Below, piece by piece: positions 10,133 through 19,200 of a DNA stretch of 64,000 nt. The stretch is from Bacillota bacterium (GTDB lineage Bacteria; Bacillota; Clostridia; Acetivibrionales; DSM-1351): NCBI GenBank assembly GCA_023392075.1, contig JAEVZU010000183.1, positions 60,196-124,195 on the forward strand. Direction: 5' to 3'. The notes under the pieces were generated by a model, which searched no databases, was not told the origin of the DNA, and saw only the letters and a program-made list of their open reading frames with translations. Within the stretch, counting starts at the first letter, position 1, and every line of letters begins with the position of its first letter. The position numbers and the translations under genes were made by a program.

Positions 10133-10238
10133 CCTGATAATAACCAATCATAGAACAAGGGCTTAAGCGGCATAGAATAAGCGGAATATAAACTGAAATG
10201 CCTTGAAGCTTCAGGAGGAAGGAGGTGACGGCGGCAAT

Positions 10239-10490
10239 ATGGAGTGTCGGGAAGGGTGCGGGGCTTGCTGTATATCACCGTCTATTTCATCTTCCATTCC
10301 GGGGATGCCTCACGGGAAACCTGCCGGTGTAAAATGTATACAGCTTGACCATAATTATAGGTGCAAGCTGTTTGGAAAACCTGAAAGACCTGCTGTTTGC
10401 TCCAGCTTGAGACCTTCGGTGGAAATGTGCGGAGACTCACGCCAGGAAGCCGCAGGGTACCTGGATTTACTTGAAAGACAAACAAAATAA
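10239..10490 (+). CDS. Small YkgJ-type cysteine-cluster protein
   Basis: ATG 10239 follows GGAGGTGACGG; an in-frame TTG at 10203 lies upstream of that site and is rejected. The 83-residue product opens with CREGCGACC, the CxxxCxxCC pattern of the YkgJ/UPF0153 family thought to chelate zinc or an iron-sulfur centre. Further Cys residues lie at [15 protein letters not shown] and [14 protein letters not shown]. Biochemical role unknown. It is followed after about 100 bases by the DJ-1-like gene. Confidence 0.8.
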   Translation: MECREGCGACCISPSISSSIPGMPHGKPAGVKCIQLDHNYRCKLFGKPERPAVCSSLRPSVEMCGDSRQEAAGYLDLLERQTK

Positions 10491-10587
10491 AACCGGAAGG
10501 CAATGAAATTAGTAAATCAACAGTTGTATTTGCCGGTGCCCGGTGAAGAGGATAGAAATAAATGAGAAATGGAGCGGAGAAGAAACT

Positions 10588-11166
10588 ATGAGAAAAATTT
10601 TAGTGTTTATGTATAATGATATGGCTGATTTTGAAGTCACATATGCAACCCACCTGTTAGGACATGAACTCTCAAAGGAGATAGTCCCGTGCGCTTACGA
10701 TATGGAACCGGTGAAAAGCAAGGGCGGCATGGTATTTTTACCTTTGGTTACAGTGGCTGAGGCAAAGACGGAAGAATATGAAGGCTTTATTATACCGGGA
10801 GGCTGGAATCCTGTGGTCCGGGAGGAGATGCTTGCATTGATCAGAGAATTTTACGGCAGCGGAAAACTTTTAGCTGCAATCTGCGCAGGTCCGCGTTTTC
10901 TGGCAAAGGCAGGTATACTTGATAAAGTCAAATATACTACGTCAATAGTGGAATGGAATGAAATGAGAAGGGCGCAGTTCAAGGAAGAAGACCCCTTCCC
11001 CAGAGAAAATTTTGTTAATGCAAGAGTAGTCCGGGACGGCAGCGTAATTACCTCCAAGGGTATCTCCTTCGTGGATTTTGCCATCGAAGTTGCCGATTAT
11101 TTCGGTCAGTTTAAAGATGAGGCGGATAAACAGGCCTTCTTTAATACAATAACCGGTCGTGAGTGA
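10588..11166 (+). CDS. DJ-1/PfpI family protein
   Basis: A 192-residue single-domain protein with the DJ-1/ThiJ/PfpI fold. MRKILVFMYNDMADFEVTYA matches the first strand-helix, and the nucleophile elbow is AAICAGP with Cys99. Glu16 in DFEV sits where the family has its conserved acidic partner. ATG 10588 is chosen over the GTG at 10543 because homology to the fold begins there and GGAGCGGAG precedes it. Family members include glyoxalases, deglycase-like proteins, proteases and stress proteins; the activity here is not predictable. Confidence 0.88.
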   Translation: MRKILVFMYNDMADFEVTYATHLLGHELSKEIVPCAYDMEPVKSKGGMVFLPLVTVAEAKTEEYEGFIIPGGWNPVVREEMLALIREFYGSGKLLAAICAGPRFLAKAGILDKVKYTTSIVEWNEMRRAQFKEEDPFPRENFVNARVVRDGSVITSKGISFVDFAIEVADYFGQFKDEADKQAFFNTITGRE

Positions 11167-11213
11167 TTACTGCGGTATATTGTTAATACATTTTATGAAA
11201 ATAGGAGTTTTAT

Positions 11214-11948
11214 ATGGGGAAAACCGTTTTGGTCACAGGTGCATCCAGGGGGATTGGGCAGGATATTGCCCGGCTTTTTGCTGCCCGGGGCTATAATGTC
11301 GCTATAAATTACAACACAAGCAGCCAGGCGGCGGATTGTCTGCTGGGGGAGCTGCAAAAAGCCGATTGCAAAGCAATTACGGTACAGGCAGATGTATCGC
11401 AAAAGGAACAGGTGGAAAGAATGCTAAACCACATAAATAAATGTTTCGGCGACATAGATATATTAATCAACAATGCAGGTATAGCAAGACAGGAGCTGTT
11501 TACCGACATATCACCTGATGAGTGGGACAGAATGTTTGAGATCAATGTTAAAGGTATGTTTTTGTGTGCACGTGGTGTACTACCTGCAATGATAAGGAAG
11601 CAGCGGGGAAAAATAATCAATATTTCATCAATATGGGGTATCACCGGTGCATCCTGTGAGGTGCTTTATTCATCAACAAAAGCTGCTGTCATCGGGATGA
11701 CAAAAGCTCTTGCAAAGGAATTAGGTCCGTCAAACGTTCAGGTCAACTGTGTAGCACCGGGAGTAATAGCTACAGATATGAATTCCGGACTGGACCAGGC
11801 TGCCATTGAAGACTTGAAGGAACAGACTCCTTTAGGGGTCATAGGAAAAGGAATTGATATTGCGGAGACTGTATATTTTCTTGCGTCAGACAAGTCTGAT
11901 TTTATAACAGGTCAGGTAATAAGCCCGAATGGGGGGTTCCTTATTTAA
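11214..11948 (+). CDS. SDR family oxidoreductase (FabG-like)
   Basis: A 244-residue classical short-chain dehydrogenase. It has TGASRGIG at the NAD(P)-binding turn, NNAG, the catalytic ISS...YSSTK (Ser and YxxxK), and a C-terminal GQVISPNGGF. It resembles 3-oxoacyl-ACP reductases, but it is not beside fatty-acid genes, so a separate ketone/alcohol substrate is equally likely. The start follows ATAGGAG. Confidence 0.88.
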   Translation: MGKTVLVTGASRGIGQDIARLFAARGYNVAINYNTSSQAADCLLGELQKADCKAITVQADVSQKEQVERMLNHINKCFGDIDILINNAGIARQELFTDISPDEWDRMFEINVKGMFLCARGVLPAMIRKQRGKIINISSIWGITGASCEVLYSSTKAAVIGMTKALAKELGPSNVQVNCVAPGVIATDMNSGLDQAAIEDLKEQTPLGVIGKGIDIAETVYFLASDKSDFITGQVISPNGGFLI

Positions 11949-12100
11949 TTTAACTAAAATTTCAGAGGAGTTTAGTTTACTTATAAGCTTGTATTTTTAG
12001 GACAATAAGGTATACTAAGCTAGTATGTTTTAATTGAATGTATTCTGATTTATGTATGGCTTTTTGCTGTATTTACATAATTTCCGGGAGGAAAGGTATT

Positions 12101-12877
12101 ATGGATAATTCTTCAGGGGTAAAACGGTTTTTTGAATATCTTCCTGTCTGTATCAAGTTTCATAAACTGAAAAATGAGGGGCTAGCCCGATTGATCTTTG
12201 TGCTTGTACTTTTTTGCCAGATGGCTGGGAGTTATATTCAACATAAAATATTAAATCAGATCTCTTCGGAGGATTTTGATTTACTTATATCTGCATTGAC
12301 AACGGTAACCACTGCACAACAGGGAAATGCCGCCGAAAAAGTGATTTCACCTGCTCTTTTGGTATTAGGGGTTACACTGGTCATAAAATTGATAACTAAT
12401 CTGTTCTTATCTGTATATATGTATTCGTACATTTCAGAGCTGAGGGGAAAGACAACAGGTATTTTGTCCGGGTTTAAGGGAGCTTTCAAGCATTTGGGCA
12501 GACTCATAATCTACAATATACTTTTTGGTTTATTAGTTATGATGGGTCTGATGTTCTTTATTATACCAGGAATAATAGCATATATTGTGTTCATATTTGG
12601 TTTCTGCTATATTTTGGATTTAAAATTAAATGTAGCTGATGCATTTACAGCCAGCAGTGATATAACCAGGAACAAAAAAGTTCAAATAGCCAGTGTATTT
12701 ATTGGATTTTATCTGGTGTTTGAATTACCGATTGCTTTAGTGATATCAGGCAGTACACTTGGATCAGCTTATCTGGCATCTTTTTTCAGTACTATTGCAG
12801 GTTTGATTCTTCAGAGACTCATAGCCCAGTTATACATGGATCTGGAGTATAAAAGTGAACGTTCTGCCAAGTCATAA
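12101..12877 (+). CDS. Multi-pass membrane protein, GPDPase membrane-domain / DUF975-like
   Basis: ATG 12101 follows GGGAGGAAAGG; the upstream in-frame ATG 12038 would add an unlikely Cys-rich prefix. The protein (258 residues) has about five or six membrane segments. A central GAFKHLGRLIIYNILFGLLV...IIPGIIAYIVF...DAFTASSDI pattern is typical of the glycerophosphodiesterase membrane domain/DUF975 group. Such proteins have no established enzymatic role. The MFS gene follows after about 60 bases. Confidence 0.7.
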   Translation: MDNSSGVKRFFEYLPVCIKFHKLKNEGLARLIFVLVLFCQMAGSYIQHKILNQISSEDFDLLISALTTVTTAQQGNAAEKVISPALLVLGVTLVIKLITNLFLSVYMYSYISELRGKTTGILSGFKGAFKHLGRLIIYNILFGLLVMMGLMFFIIPGIIAYIVFIFGFCYILDLKLNVADAFTASSDITRNKKVQIASVFIGFYLVFELPIALVISGSTLGSAYLASFFSTIAGLILQRLIAQLYMDLEYKSERSAKS

Positions 12878-12941
12878 TTATTTCATATAAAATTTTCGTC
12901 GTATAATTTGTCGCAGCATATTTATAGTGGGGGCTACATAC

Positions 12942-14258
12942 ATGGGCATAAGGTATTTTTTTGACAAACTTGGTCTTAGCAATAGGACTATAACTGACGA
13001 TAACCTGGAACTCAGCAGACGGAGATTCGTGCTTGAGGGCTGTCTTGCAAATGCTATTTTTACATTGACCAGCGGCGCTTTTTTAGTGGGCTATGCCAGT
13101 TATCTGGGAGCTAATGCGCAGTTTAACGGAATAATAGTGGCCCTTCCGCTGTTGGCTAATATAATACAGATGTTCAGTCCTCTCGTGTTTGAGAAACTGT
13201 CAAGAAGAAGACCTCTCATTGTGGCCTTATGCCTTTTTTACAGGACACTTTTATGCCTGATGATGTTCATCCCTTTTGTAACCGACAGTAAGCCTGCAAG
13301 GCTGCTGATTTTAGGCGGCATGTATTTTCTGGCTTATTGTGCGGCAGGATTTTTGACGCCTGCCGCCGCCAGCTGGATAATCAGCCTTGTGCCTGAAAAG
13401 CTGCGTGGAAGATATTTTGGTTTGAGGGATATGTGCATACTTGCCTCCGCAGCGGTACTGTCCCTGGTGATGGGCAGGATTTTGGACTTGTTCAAATCAC
13501 AGCATCAGGATTATCTGGGATTTATGGTGGTATTTTCGGTTGCGTTGGTTATTACGCTGTTTAATGTTTTAACCTTGAAAAGGATCAGGGAACCTGAGGT
13601 TAAACCGTATGCTCAAATTCTGGACATAAAAGGCCTTATTTCCATTCCTCTGAGGGACAAGCAGTTTCGAAAGGTGGTGCTGCTCAACATTCTATGGAAT
13701 CTGAGCGTGCAGTTCTCACTGCCGTTTTTTTCGGTATACATGGTTAATGGCCTGAAACTTTCATATACGTATATAATGATTATTGGAATAATATTATCCT
13801 GTGTTCAGTCCTATTCTGCAAGAATATGGGGGCGCATATCGGAAAAGAAAAGCTGGGAATTTACTACAGTTGCTTCAATGGCAGTATTGGGCATAGTTCA
13901 TGTTACCTGGAGTTTTATAAACCATAATACTTATTTTGTTATAATTCCTTTTGTTCAGGTGCTGGCTGGTATTGGCTGGGCAGGGGTTAATCTGTCCCTG
14001 TTTAATATTCAGTTTAAATATGCGCCCCAGGAGGGAAGGACGGTATTTGTAGGTTTTAATGCTGCTTTAGCGGGAGCTGCCGGGTTTTTCAGTGCCCTGA
14101 TGGGCTCGGTTGTAGTGGGTGCTTTAAGCAATACAAAGATAGATATTAAGATAACAGTTTTGGATAATATGTTAATAGTCTTTGGAATATCAGGATTAAT
14201 GATTCTTTGCTGTGCTGCATATTTCTCCTGGTGCTTCAAAGATAAAAAGATGGAGTGA
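12942..14258 (+). CDS. MFS transporter
   Basis: About 438 residues with roughly twelve hydrophobic segments and a basic loop between the second and third (FEKLSRRRPLIVALCLFYR), typical of the major facilitator superfamily. A second conserved basic loop is PEKLRGRYFGLRDM. ATG 12942 sits 8 bases after a GGGGG ribosome-binding stretch; a GTG at 12927 is the alternative. Substrate unknown. Confidence 0.85.
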   Translation: MGIRYFFDKLGLSNRTITDDNLELSRRRFVLEGCLANAIFTLTSGAFLVGYASYLGANAQFNGIIVALPLLANIIQMFSPLVFEKLSRRRPLIVALCLFYRTLLCLMMFIPFVTDSKPARLLILGGMYFLAYCAAGFLTPAAASWIISLVPEKLRGRYFGLRDMCILASAAVLSLVMGRILDLFKSQHQDYLGFMVVFSVALVITLFNVLTLKRIREPEVKPYAQILDIKGLISIPLRDKQFRKVVLLNILWNLSVQFSLPFFSVYMVNGLKLSYTYIMIIGIILSCVQSYSARIWGRISEKKSWEFTTVASMAVLGIVHVTWSFINHNTYFVIIPFVQVLAGIGWAGVNLSLFNIQFKYAPQEGRTVFVGFNAALAGAAGFFSALMGSVVVGALSNTKIDIKITVLDNMLIVFGISGLMILCCAAYFSWCFKDKKME

Positions 14259-14262
14259 TATC

Positions 14263-14291
14263 TTGACAAAGACATTAACTCCATATATTAT
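14263..14291 (+). promoter_or_regulatory. Sigma-A-type promoter upstream of tRNA-Val
   Basis: TTGACA (14263-14268), a 17-base spacer and TATTAT (14286-14291). It sits just after the MFS stop codon and points toward the tRNA about 190 bases downstream. Confidence 0.65.
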
Positions 14292-14481
14292 AGTTGTTGT
14301 ACCAAATGAATGTAAGAGCAAAAGACAGTTTATTAGTAAATATTACTTATTTAAAAAGCTGTAATATGCATATGTAATGCAAATTGAAAATGGGCAATTA
14401 ACCCAGCTGGTAGACTAGCTATTGTTATATATACACGGATATAAGACGTGTAAGATTTAAAGCTTAAATACATTTTTAAAT

Positions 14482-14558
14482 GACGGATTAGCTCAGTTGG
14501 CTAGAGTACTACCTTGACATGGTAGGGGTCACTGGTTCGAGCCCAGTATTCGTCACCA
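14482..14558 (+). tRNA. tRNA-Val (anticodon GAC)
   Basis: A complete cloverleaf with GACGGAT/ATTCGTC acceptor, D-arm GCTC...GAGT, anticodon stem CTACC/GGTAG with loop TTGACAT (anticodon GAC, Val), T-arm ACTGG TTCGAGC CCAGT, discriminator A and encoded CCA. It decodes GUC and GUU. A terminator follows within 10 bases. Confidence 0.97.
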
Positions 14559-14563
14559 AATTA

Positions 14564-14590
14564 AAACTGCGTAACAGGCAGTTTTTTCTT
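14564..14590 (+). terminator. Terminator of tRNA-Val
   Basis: AAACTGC / GCAGTTT hairpin with a run of Ts, directly after the encoded CCA. Confidence 0.8.
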
Positions 14591-14683
14591 TTATATGGAC
14601 GTAATTATTATAGTGCCATTTTAATTTTGCTATTTTTCAAATCATGGAGCATATCAAAACATCCTGCTATAATTTATCAAATA

Positions 14684-14770
14684 TGGCTTGGCGGTATTTG
14701 ACTGCAATTCAGTCCGGGAGGCTTCAGTCTCAAATCCAAGCTATCGGCTTTCAGCCGATAGTAATTGTTT
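14684..14770 (+). repeat. Structured repeat R1, copy A (partial or diverged)
   Basis: This lies in the 336-base gap between tRNA-Val and the glycosyltransferase. It shares GGCTTCAG...CTATCGGCTTTCAGCCGATAGTAATTG with copies at 27682-27836 and 40134-40265. The terminal hairpin CTATCGGCT/AGCCGATAG is intact. The preceding stem is GCTTGG/CCAAGC, where the other copies have GTTTGG/CCAAAC, a compensatory change. The 5' end typical of the family is not recognisable. Confidence 0.7.
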
Positions 14771-14894
14771 CATGAAAATTTAAATTACTGTAACAAAATC
14801 TATTATTAATCCATAACTTATTACTAAATAAATATGCTTTGTGCTCTTAAAACCCGCTTGAACGCAAATAAGAAAGTATGGGAGGAAATTTGTT

Positions 14895-15908
14895 TTGTGT
14901 TTGCCACTGGTTACTGTCGGGATTATTAATTATAATTGCATTAAATTTTTAGAAAATTGTGTTGAGTCATATCTTAATCAGTCATACGGGAATGTAGAAA
15001 TAATTGTTGTTGATGACTGTTCAACAGATGGCTCCATTGAATTACTTAAGGGATTGGAAAAATGCAATAAAAATATAAGATGCATTTATCATGAGAAAAA
15101 CAGCGGAGGTCCTTCACAAGCCATTCAGGAAATTATCCGGCAGGCGGGAGGCAAATATTTTCAATGGATTGCATCCGACGACTATGCTGACAGCAGCACT
15201 ATTCAAAAATTTGTTGATTATTTGGAAAAAACAAAAAATGATTATGTTTATTGTAATTTTAAGATAGTAAATGAAAATAATGATGTCACATCCTACTGGA
15301 ATTATTCCCTTCCCGCACTAAATGATATGGTACGCAGGATATTTGCAAATGCCTCGGGAGTTATTCCCATGAACGGTTTGTACAGACTTGATTTTTTCCA
15401 CGGAAACGGTATTACCTGGAGCATATACAGGAATAACGACCATTCCTGCGACACCATAAACTCACTCAATTTTGTCAGTAATGGCATGAAATATGGCATG
15501 ATAAATGAAAGCCTGATTTATTACAGACTCCATCAAAGCAACTGTTCTCATAACATTGAGGAAAGAATTAAGTCATCATTGGTAGTATATGACTATATCA
15601 TTAAAAATTTTAATGAAGATATATATTTACCTGCAATAGCGTGGAACAGTTCCGAAAACAGGGAGCAGCTTAAGAACTATTCAATCGCTTCATATTTTTA
15701 CAAAAAGATAACCGGTTATTTAAGCTTGGAGGGTATACCCCGCCATTTAAAATACACAATCTCTAAAGAAAAGATAAAGGAATGCATAGGTGGCTTTATA
15801 GACGAAGGAATGCTGTATATTCACCAGGGGTTGGAACAAGGAGATACTTTACGAGATGAATTGGTTGAGCTGGAAAAAAAGTATAAAAATCTTTTAAATG
15901 AATCGTAA
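14895..15908 (+). CDS. Glycosyltransferase family 2
   Basis: 337 residues starting at TTG 14895, 8 bases after GGAGGA. The GT-A fold is clear from PLVTVGIINYNCIKFLENCVESYLNQSY, then VVDDCSTDGS and a second acidic motif WIASDDYAD (DxD-type metal/nucleotide-sugar binding). It is the first gene of the 14.9-20.1 kb glycan operon and overlaps or abuts the FkbM-like methyltransferase. Probably transfers a sugar during surface polysaccharide or protein glycan assembly; donor and acceptor unknown. Confidence 0.87.
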   Translation: MCLPLVTVGIINYNCIKFLENCVESYLNQSYGNVEIIVVDDCSTDGSIELLKGLEKCNKNIRCIYHEKNSGGPSQAIQEIIRQAGGKYFQWIASDDYADSSTIQKFVDYLEKTKNDYVYCNFKIVNENNDVTSYWNYSLPALNDMVRRIFANASGVIPMNGLYRLDFFHGNGITWSIYRNNDHSCDTINSLNFVSNGMKYGMINESLIYYRLHQSNCSHNIEERIKSSLVVYDYIIKNFNEDIYLPAIAWNSSENREQLKNYSIASYFYKKITGYLSLEGIPRHLKYTISKEKIKECIGGFIDEGMLYIHQGLEQGDTLRDELVELEKKYKNLLNES

Positions 15909-15921
15909 AGGGATAATGGAT

Positions 15922-16998
15922 ATGATGAAACAGATATGCGGCATGGAACCTGAGGGTAAAGATAAGGTATACGCAGACCTGATTAAAACCTTTCAGAATG
16001 GTAATTTAGTATTATATGGTGCCGGAGGCATCGGATATATTACAAGCAGCATTTTAAAAGATAAAGTTTGCAATATATGCTGTTTTATTGATGATGACAA
16101 AACCAAACAGGGAACATATATCAACGGAATAAAGGTTGTATCTCTTGAAGAGATCAGCCGGGATGCCGGATATATTATCCTTATATGTCTTCCAAACCCC
16201 ATGGAGGTTTATCATAAGCTTATAAGCCTGGGTTATAAGGACGTTCAATATTATCCCGTAATGATGAGTGAAAGGGATTTTTATAATGTGTCCCTGCTTC
16301 AAGAGAACAGGGATAAAATTGAGACCGTATATGATATTTTAGCAGACGACTTTTCCAGAACAGTATTTGACAATATATTAAAACACAGGGCTTCTATGGA
16401 TTTTTCATACTTCGATAATATTATAAGTGACAAACAGTATTTTCCTTCCGATATCTTCACCTTGAACGACAGGGAATGTTTTGTTGACGGAGGAGTATAC
16501 AACGGAGAGACAATTGCCGATTTTGCTGACAGTGTCAATAATAAATTTGATTACATTTATGGCTTTGAACCTGACAAACAGAATTTCAGCAATTTAACAA
16601 AAAGTATGGCGTATATGGATTTCAACCGTCTTAAGCTGTTTAATGCAGGTCTGTACTCAAAAACCGGAGAAATAAGCTTTGACAGCCATGGCAACAGTGC
16701 CTCGGCTATTTCCGATACCGGCAGGGATAAGATCTCACTGGTCAGGCTGGATGACATTGTAAGAGAATATAAACCGACGTATATAAAGCTGGATATTGAA
16801 GGTGCTGAAAAAGAAGCTCTTTATGGAATGAAAAATACAATCACGGAATATCATCCAAAACTTGCCATATCCATTTATCATAAAGCTGCCGATTTATGGG
16901 AGCTGCCCATGCTTATCCGGAGCCTGTCGGCTTCCTATAACATTTATATAAGACATTATTCAAATGGCCTGCATGAAACAGTTTGTTATGCCATATAG
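15922..16998 (+). CDS. FkbM family methyltransferase with N-terminal Rossmann-like domain
   Basis: ATG 15922 is 9 bases after AAAGGG; in-frame ATGs at 15898 and 15916 (overlapping or too close to the site) are alternatives. The N-terminal 120 residues carry a Rossmann-like segment (LVLYGAGGIGYI...CFIDDDKTKQGTYING) seen in sugar-modifying proteins. The C-terminal half has the FkbM methyltransferase motifs FVDGGVYNGETI, YGFEPD and YIKLDIEGAE. Likely O-methylates a sugar in the glycan made by this operon (inference). Confidence 0.83.
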   Translation: MMKQICGMEPEGKDKVYADLIKTFQNGNLVLYGAGGIGYITSSILKDKVCNICCFIDDDKTKQGTYINGIKVVSLEEISRDAGYIILICLPNPMEVYHKLISLGYKDVQYYPVMMSERDFYNVSLLQENRDKIETVYDILADDFSRTVFDNILKHRASMDFSYFDNIISDKQYFPSDIFTLNDRECFVDGGVYNGETIADFADSVNNKFDYIYGFEPDKQNFSNLTKSMAYMDFNRLKLFNAGLYSKTGEISFDSHGNSASAISDTGRDKISLVRLDDIVREYKPTYIKLDIEGAEKEALYGMKNTITEYHPKLAISIYHKAADLWELPMLIRSLSASYNIYIRHYSNGLHETVCYAI

Positions 16999-17040
16999 GA
17001 AACTATTTTATCGCTGCCTGGCAGCGGGATAGGAGATTGT

Positions 17041-18063
17041 ATGTTTACCGGAAAAACCTTGCTTATCACCGGAGGGACCGGTTCATTCGGCAATGCCGTA
17101 CTTAATAGATTCATTAAAACCGATATCAGGGAAATCCGTATATTCAGCAGAGATGAGAAAAAGCAGTATGACATGCGCCGGGAGCTGAACAATGAGAAAG
17201 TTAAATTTTATATCGGTGATGTCAGAGATTACAATTCTGTATATAAAACCATAAAAGGAGTGGACTATGTTTTTCATGCAGCTGCGTTAAAACAGGTGCC
17301 TTCCTGTGAATTTTATCCCATGGAGGCGGTCAGAACAAATATAATCGGGACTGAGAATCTCCTGAATGCAGCTATTGAAAATAAAGTAAAGAAAGTAATT
17401 GTATTAAGTACCGATAAAGCCGTCTATCCAATCAATGCGATGGGGATGTCTAAAGCATTGCTGGAAAAGGTAATGGTGGCTACCTCAAGAAACGTAAATG
17501 AAGATGAAACCGTTTTATGCGGGACCAGATATGGTAACGTAATGGCTTCCAGAGGGTCTGTCATTCCGCTGTTTGTTCAGCAAATAGCCGAAGGGACGCC
17601 CTTGACTGTCACAGATCCAAATATGACAAGGTTTATGATGTCTTTGGAAAATGCAATTGATTTAGTACTTTACGCCTTCAACAATGCAAAGCCGGGGGAT
17701 ATTTTCGTTCAAAAAGCACCCGCTGCAACAATACTGGAGCTGGCTGAGGCCCTTAAGGATATTTTCAATGCCGGGAATGAAATCAGGATTATAGGCACAC
17801 GCCACGGTGAGAAATTATATGAAACATTATTGACAAGGGAAGAAATGTCAATAGCTGAAGATTTGGGGGATTACTACAGAATACCGGCAGACAACAGGGA
17901 TTTGAACTATGATAAATATATCAGCTGCGGCAATAGTATAACGTCCGGGTTAAGCGATTACAATTCTCATAATACCCGGAGGCTGACCGGTGATGAGTTA
18001 AGGAAACTGCTCCTGAGTCTGGATTATATTCAAAAAGAATTAAAACAAAGCAAAGGAGTCTGA
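17041..18063 (+). CDS. UDP-N-acetylglucosamine 4,6-dehydratase / 5-epimerase-like (CapE/WbjB type)
   Basis: 340 residues of the extended SDR family. It has TGGTGSFGNAV for NAD(P), HAAALKQVPSCE and STDKAVYPINAMGMSK, where the family has a Met in place of the usual catalytic Tyr, and the C-terminal DYNSHNT tail typical of CapE-like enzymes. CapE/WbjB enzymes convert UDP-GlcNAc to a 4-keto-6-deoxy-L-sugar by dehydration and C5 epimerisation. The next two genes can supply the C2 epimerase and C4 reductase of the same pathway. Only three bases separate it from the next gene. Confidence 0.87.
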   Translation: MFTGKTLLITGGTGSFGNAVLNRFIKTDIREIRIFSRDEKKQYDMRRELNNEKVKFYIGDVRDYNSVYKTIKGVDYVFHAAALKQVPSCEFYPMEAVRTNIIGTENLLNAAIENKVKKVIVLSTDKAVYPINAMGMSKALLEKVMVATSRNVNEDETVLCGTRYGNVMASRGSVIPLFVQQIAEGTPLTVTDPNMTRFMMSLENAIDLVLYAFNNAKPGDIFVQKAPAATILELAEALKDIFNAGNEIRIIGTRHGEKLYETLLTREEMSIAEDLGDYYRIPADNRDLNYDKYISCGNSITSGLSDYNSHNTRRLTGDELRKLLLSLDYIQKELKQSKGV

Positions 18064-18066
18064 CAT

Positions 18067-19197
18067 ATGTTGAAAGTAATGACTATAGCAGGTACCAGGC
18101 CGGAGATCATTAAATTGAGCAGAGTCATTGACAGGCTTGATAAATGTACCGAACATATTCTTGTTCATACCGGGCAGAATTTTGACTATGAACTTAATGA
18201 AATATTTTTTGAGGAAATGCGGATAAGAAAGCCTCAGTATTATTTGAATTCTGCCGGAAAATCACCTATTGAGACAATTGCAAATGTTTTGATCAAAGCC
18301 GATGAGGTTTTAGAAGCCGAGAAGCCCGATGCAGTCCTGATTTATGGTGATACAAACAGCTGCCTGTCTGTTATTGCCGCAAAACGCAAAAAGATACCTG
18401 TTTTTCATATGGAAGCAGGTAACCGCTGCTTTGATCAGAGAGTACCCGAAGAAATAAACCGTAAAATAGTTGACCATTTAAGTGATATCAATATGCCCAT
18501 ATCGGAGCATGCAAGGAGGTATTTGCTCCGGGAAGGCATTAGTGGAGAAACTGTCATAAAAACCGGTTCTTCCATGAGGGAAGTGTTCGAATTTTATAAA
18601 AATGACATTGATAAATCCGAAATACTGACCAGGATGAAGCTGAGACCAAAAGAGTATTTTGTGGTCAGCGCACATAGAGAAGAAAATATTGACTCGGATA
18701 AGAACTTCAAGGATTTTATTGAAACCTTGAATGCCATTGCCGTAAAATACGGCAAAAGAATTATTGTATCAACTCATCCAAGAACCATGAAAAAAGTAAC
18801 TCTGCTGGATAAGTCTCTACTGGATGTCAAGATCGAATGGATAAAGCCGTTGGGTTTTTTTGATTATATAAAACTCCAGACAAATGCAGCTTGCGTAATA
18901 TCAGACAGCGGAACCCTTATGGAAGAGGCTTCCCTGCTCTCCTTTCCTGCAGTTACCATTCGAAATGCCCATGAGAGGCCTGAGGGCATGGAGGAAGGGG
19001 TTCTAATATTATCCGGGCTAAAGGCAGACAGGGTATTGCAGTCTGTGGATATTGTAACAGGCTGTGCGGGCAGTGAAGCTCCGGGCAGGAAGCCGGTGGA
19101 GGATTACAATGTTTACAATGTATCTGATAAGGTTGTAAAAATTATCCTGAGCTATACTGATTATATCAACAGGACGGTGTGGAGGAGGACGGATTAG
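18067..19197 (+). CDS. Non-hydrolysing UDP-HexNAc 2-epimerase (WecB/CapG type)
   Basis: 376 residues with the GT-B-like epimerase signature: TIAGTRPEIIKLSRVI, HTGQNFDYELNEIFF, GDTNSCLSV, HMEAGNRCFDQRVPEEINRKIVDH and SDSGTLMEEASLLSFPAVTIRNAHERPE. Between a CapE-like and an RmlD-like gene it most likely acts on the UDP-6-deoxy-HexNAc intermediate, as CapG/WbjD do, and less likely on UDP-GlcNAc as WecB does. Start ATG 18067 follows AAAGGAG. Confidence 0.87.
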   Translation: MLKVMTIAGTRPEIIKLSRVIDRLDKCTEHILVHTGQNFDYELNEIFFEEMRIRKPQYYLNSAGKSPIETIANVLIKADEVLEAEKPDAVLIYGDTNSCLSVIAAKRKKIPVFHMEAGNRCFDQRVPEEINRKIVDHLSDINMPISEHARRYLLREGISGETVIKTGSSMREVFEFYKNDIDKSEILTRMKLRPKEYFVVSAHREENIDSDKNFKDFIETLNAIAVKYGKRIIVSTHPRTMKKVTLLDKSLLDVKIEWIKPLGFFDYIKLQTNAACVISDSGTLMEEASLLSFPAVTIRNAHERPEGMEEGVLILSGLKADRVLQSVDIVTGCAGSEAPGRKPVEDYNVYNVSDKVVKIILSYTDYINRTVWRRTD

Positions 19198-19200
19198 CTG

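Noticed and set aside
14519..14701. 60-codon frame beginning inside the tRNA
   Set aside because: It overlaps tRNA-Val, its terminator and repeat R1; no ribosome site.
18067..19197. Plain WecB for teichoic-acid ManNAc supply
   Set aside because: Context between CapE-like and RmlD-like genes favours the 6-deoxy-HexNAc epimerase role, although sequence alone cannot exclude WecB.
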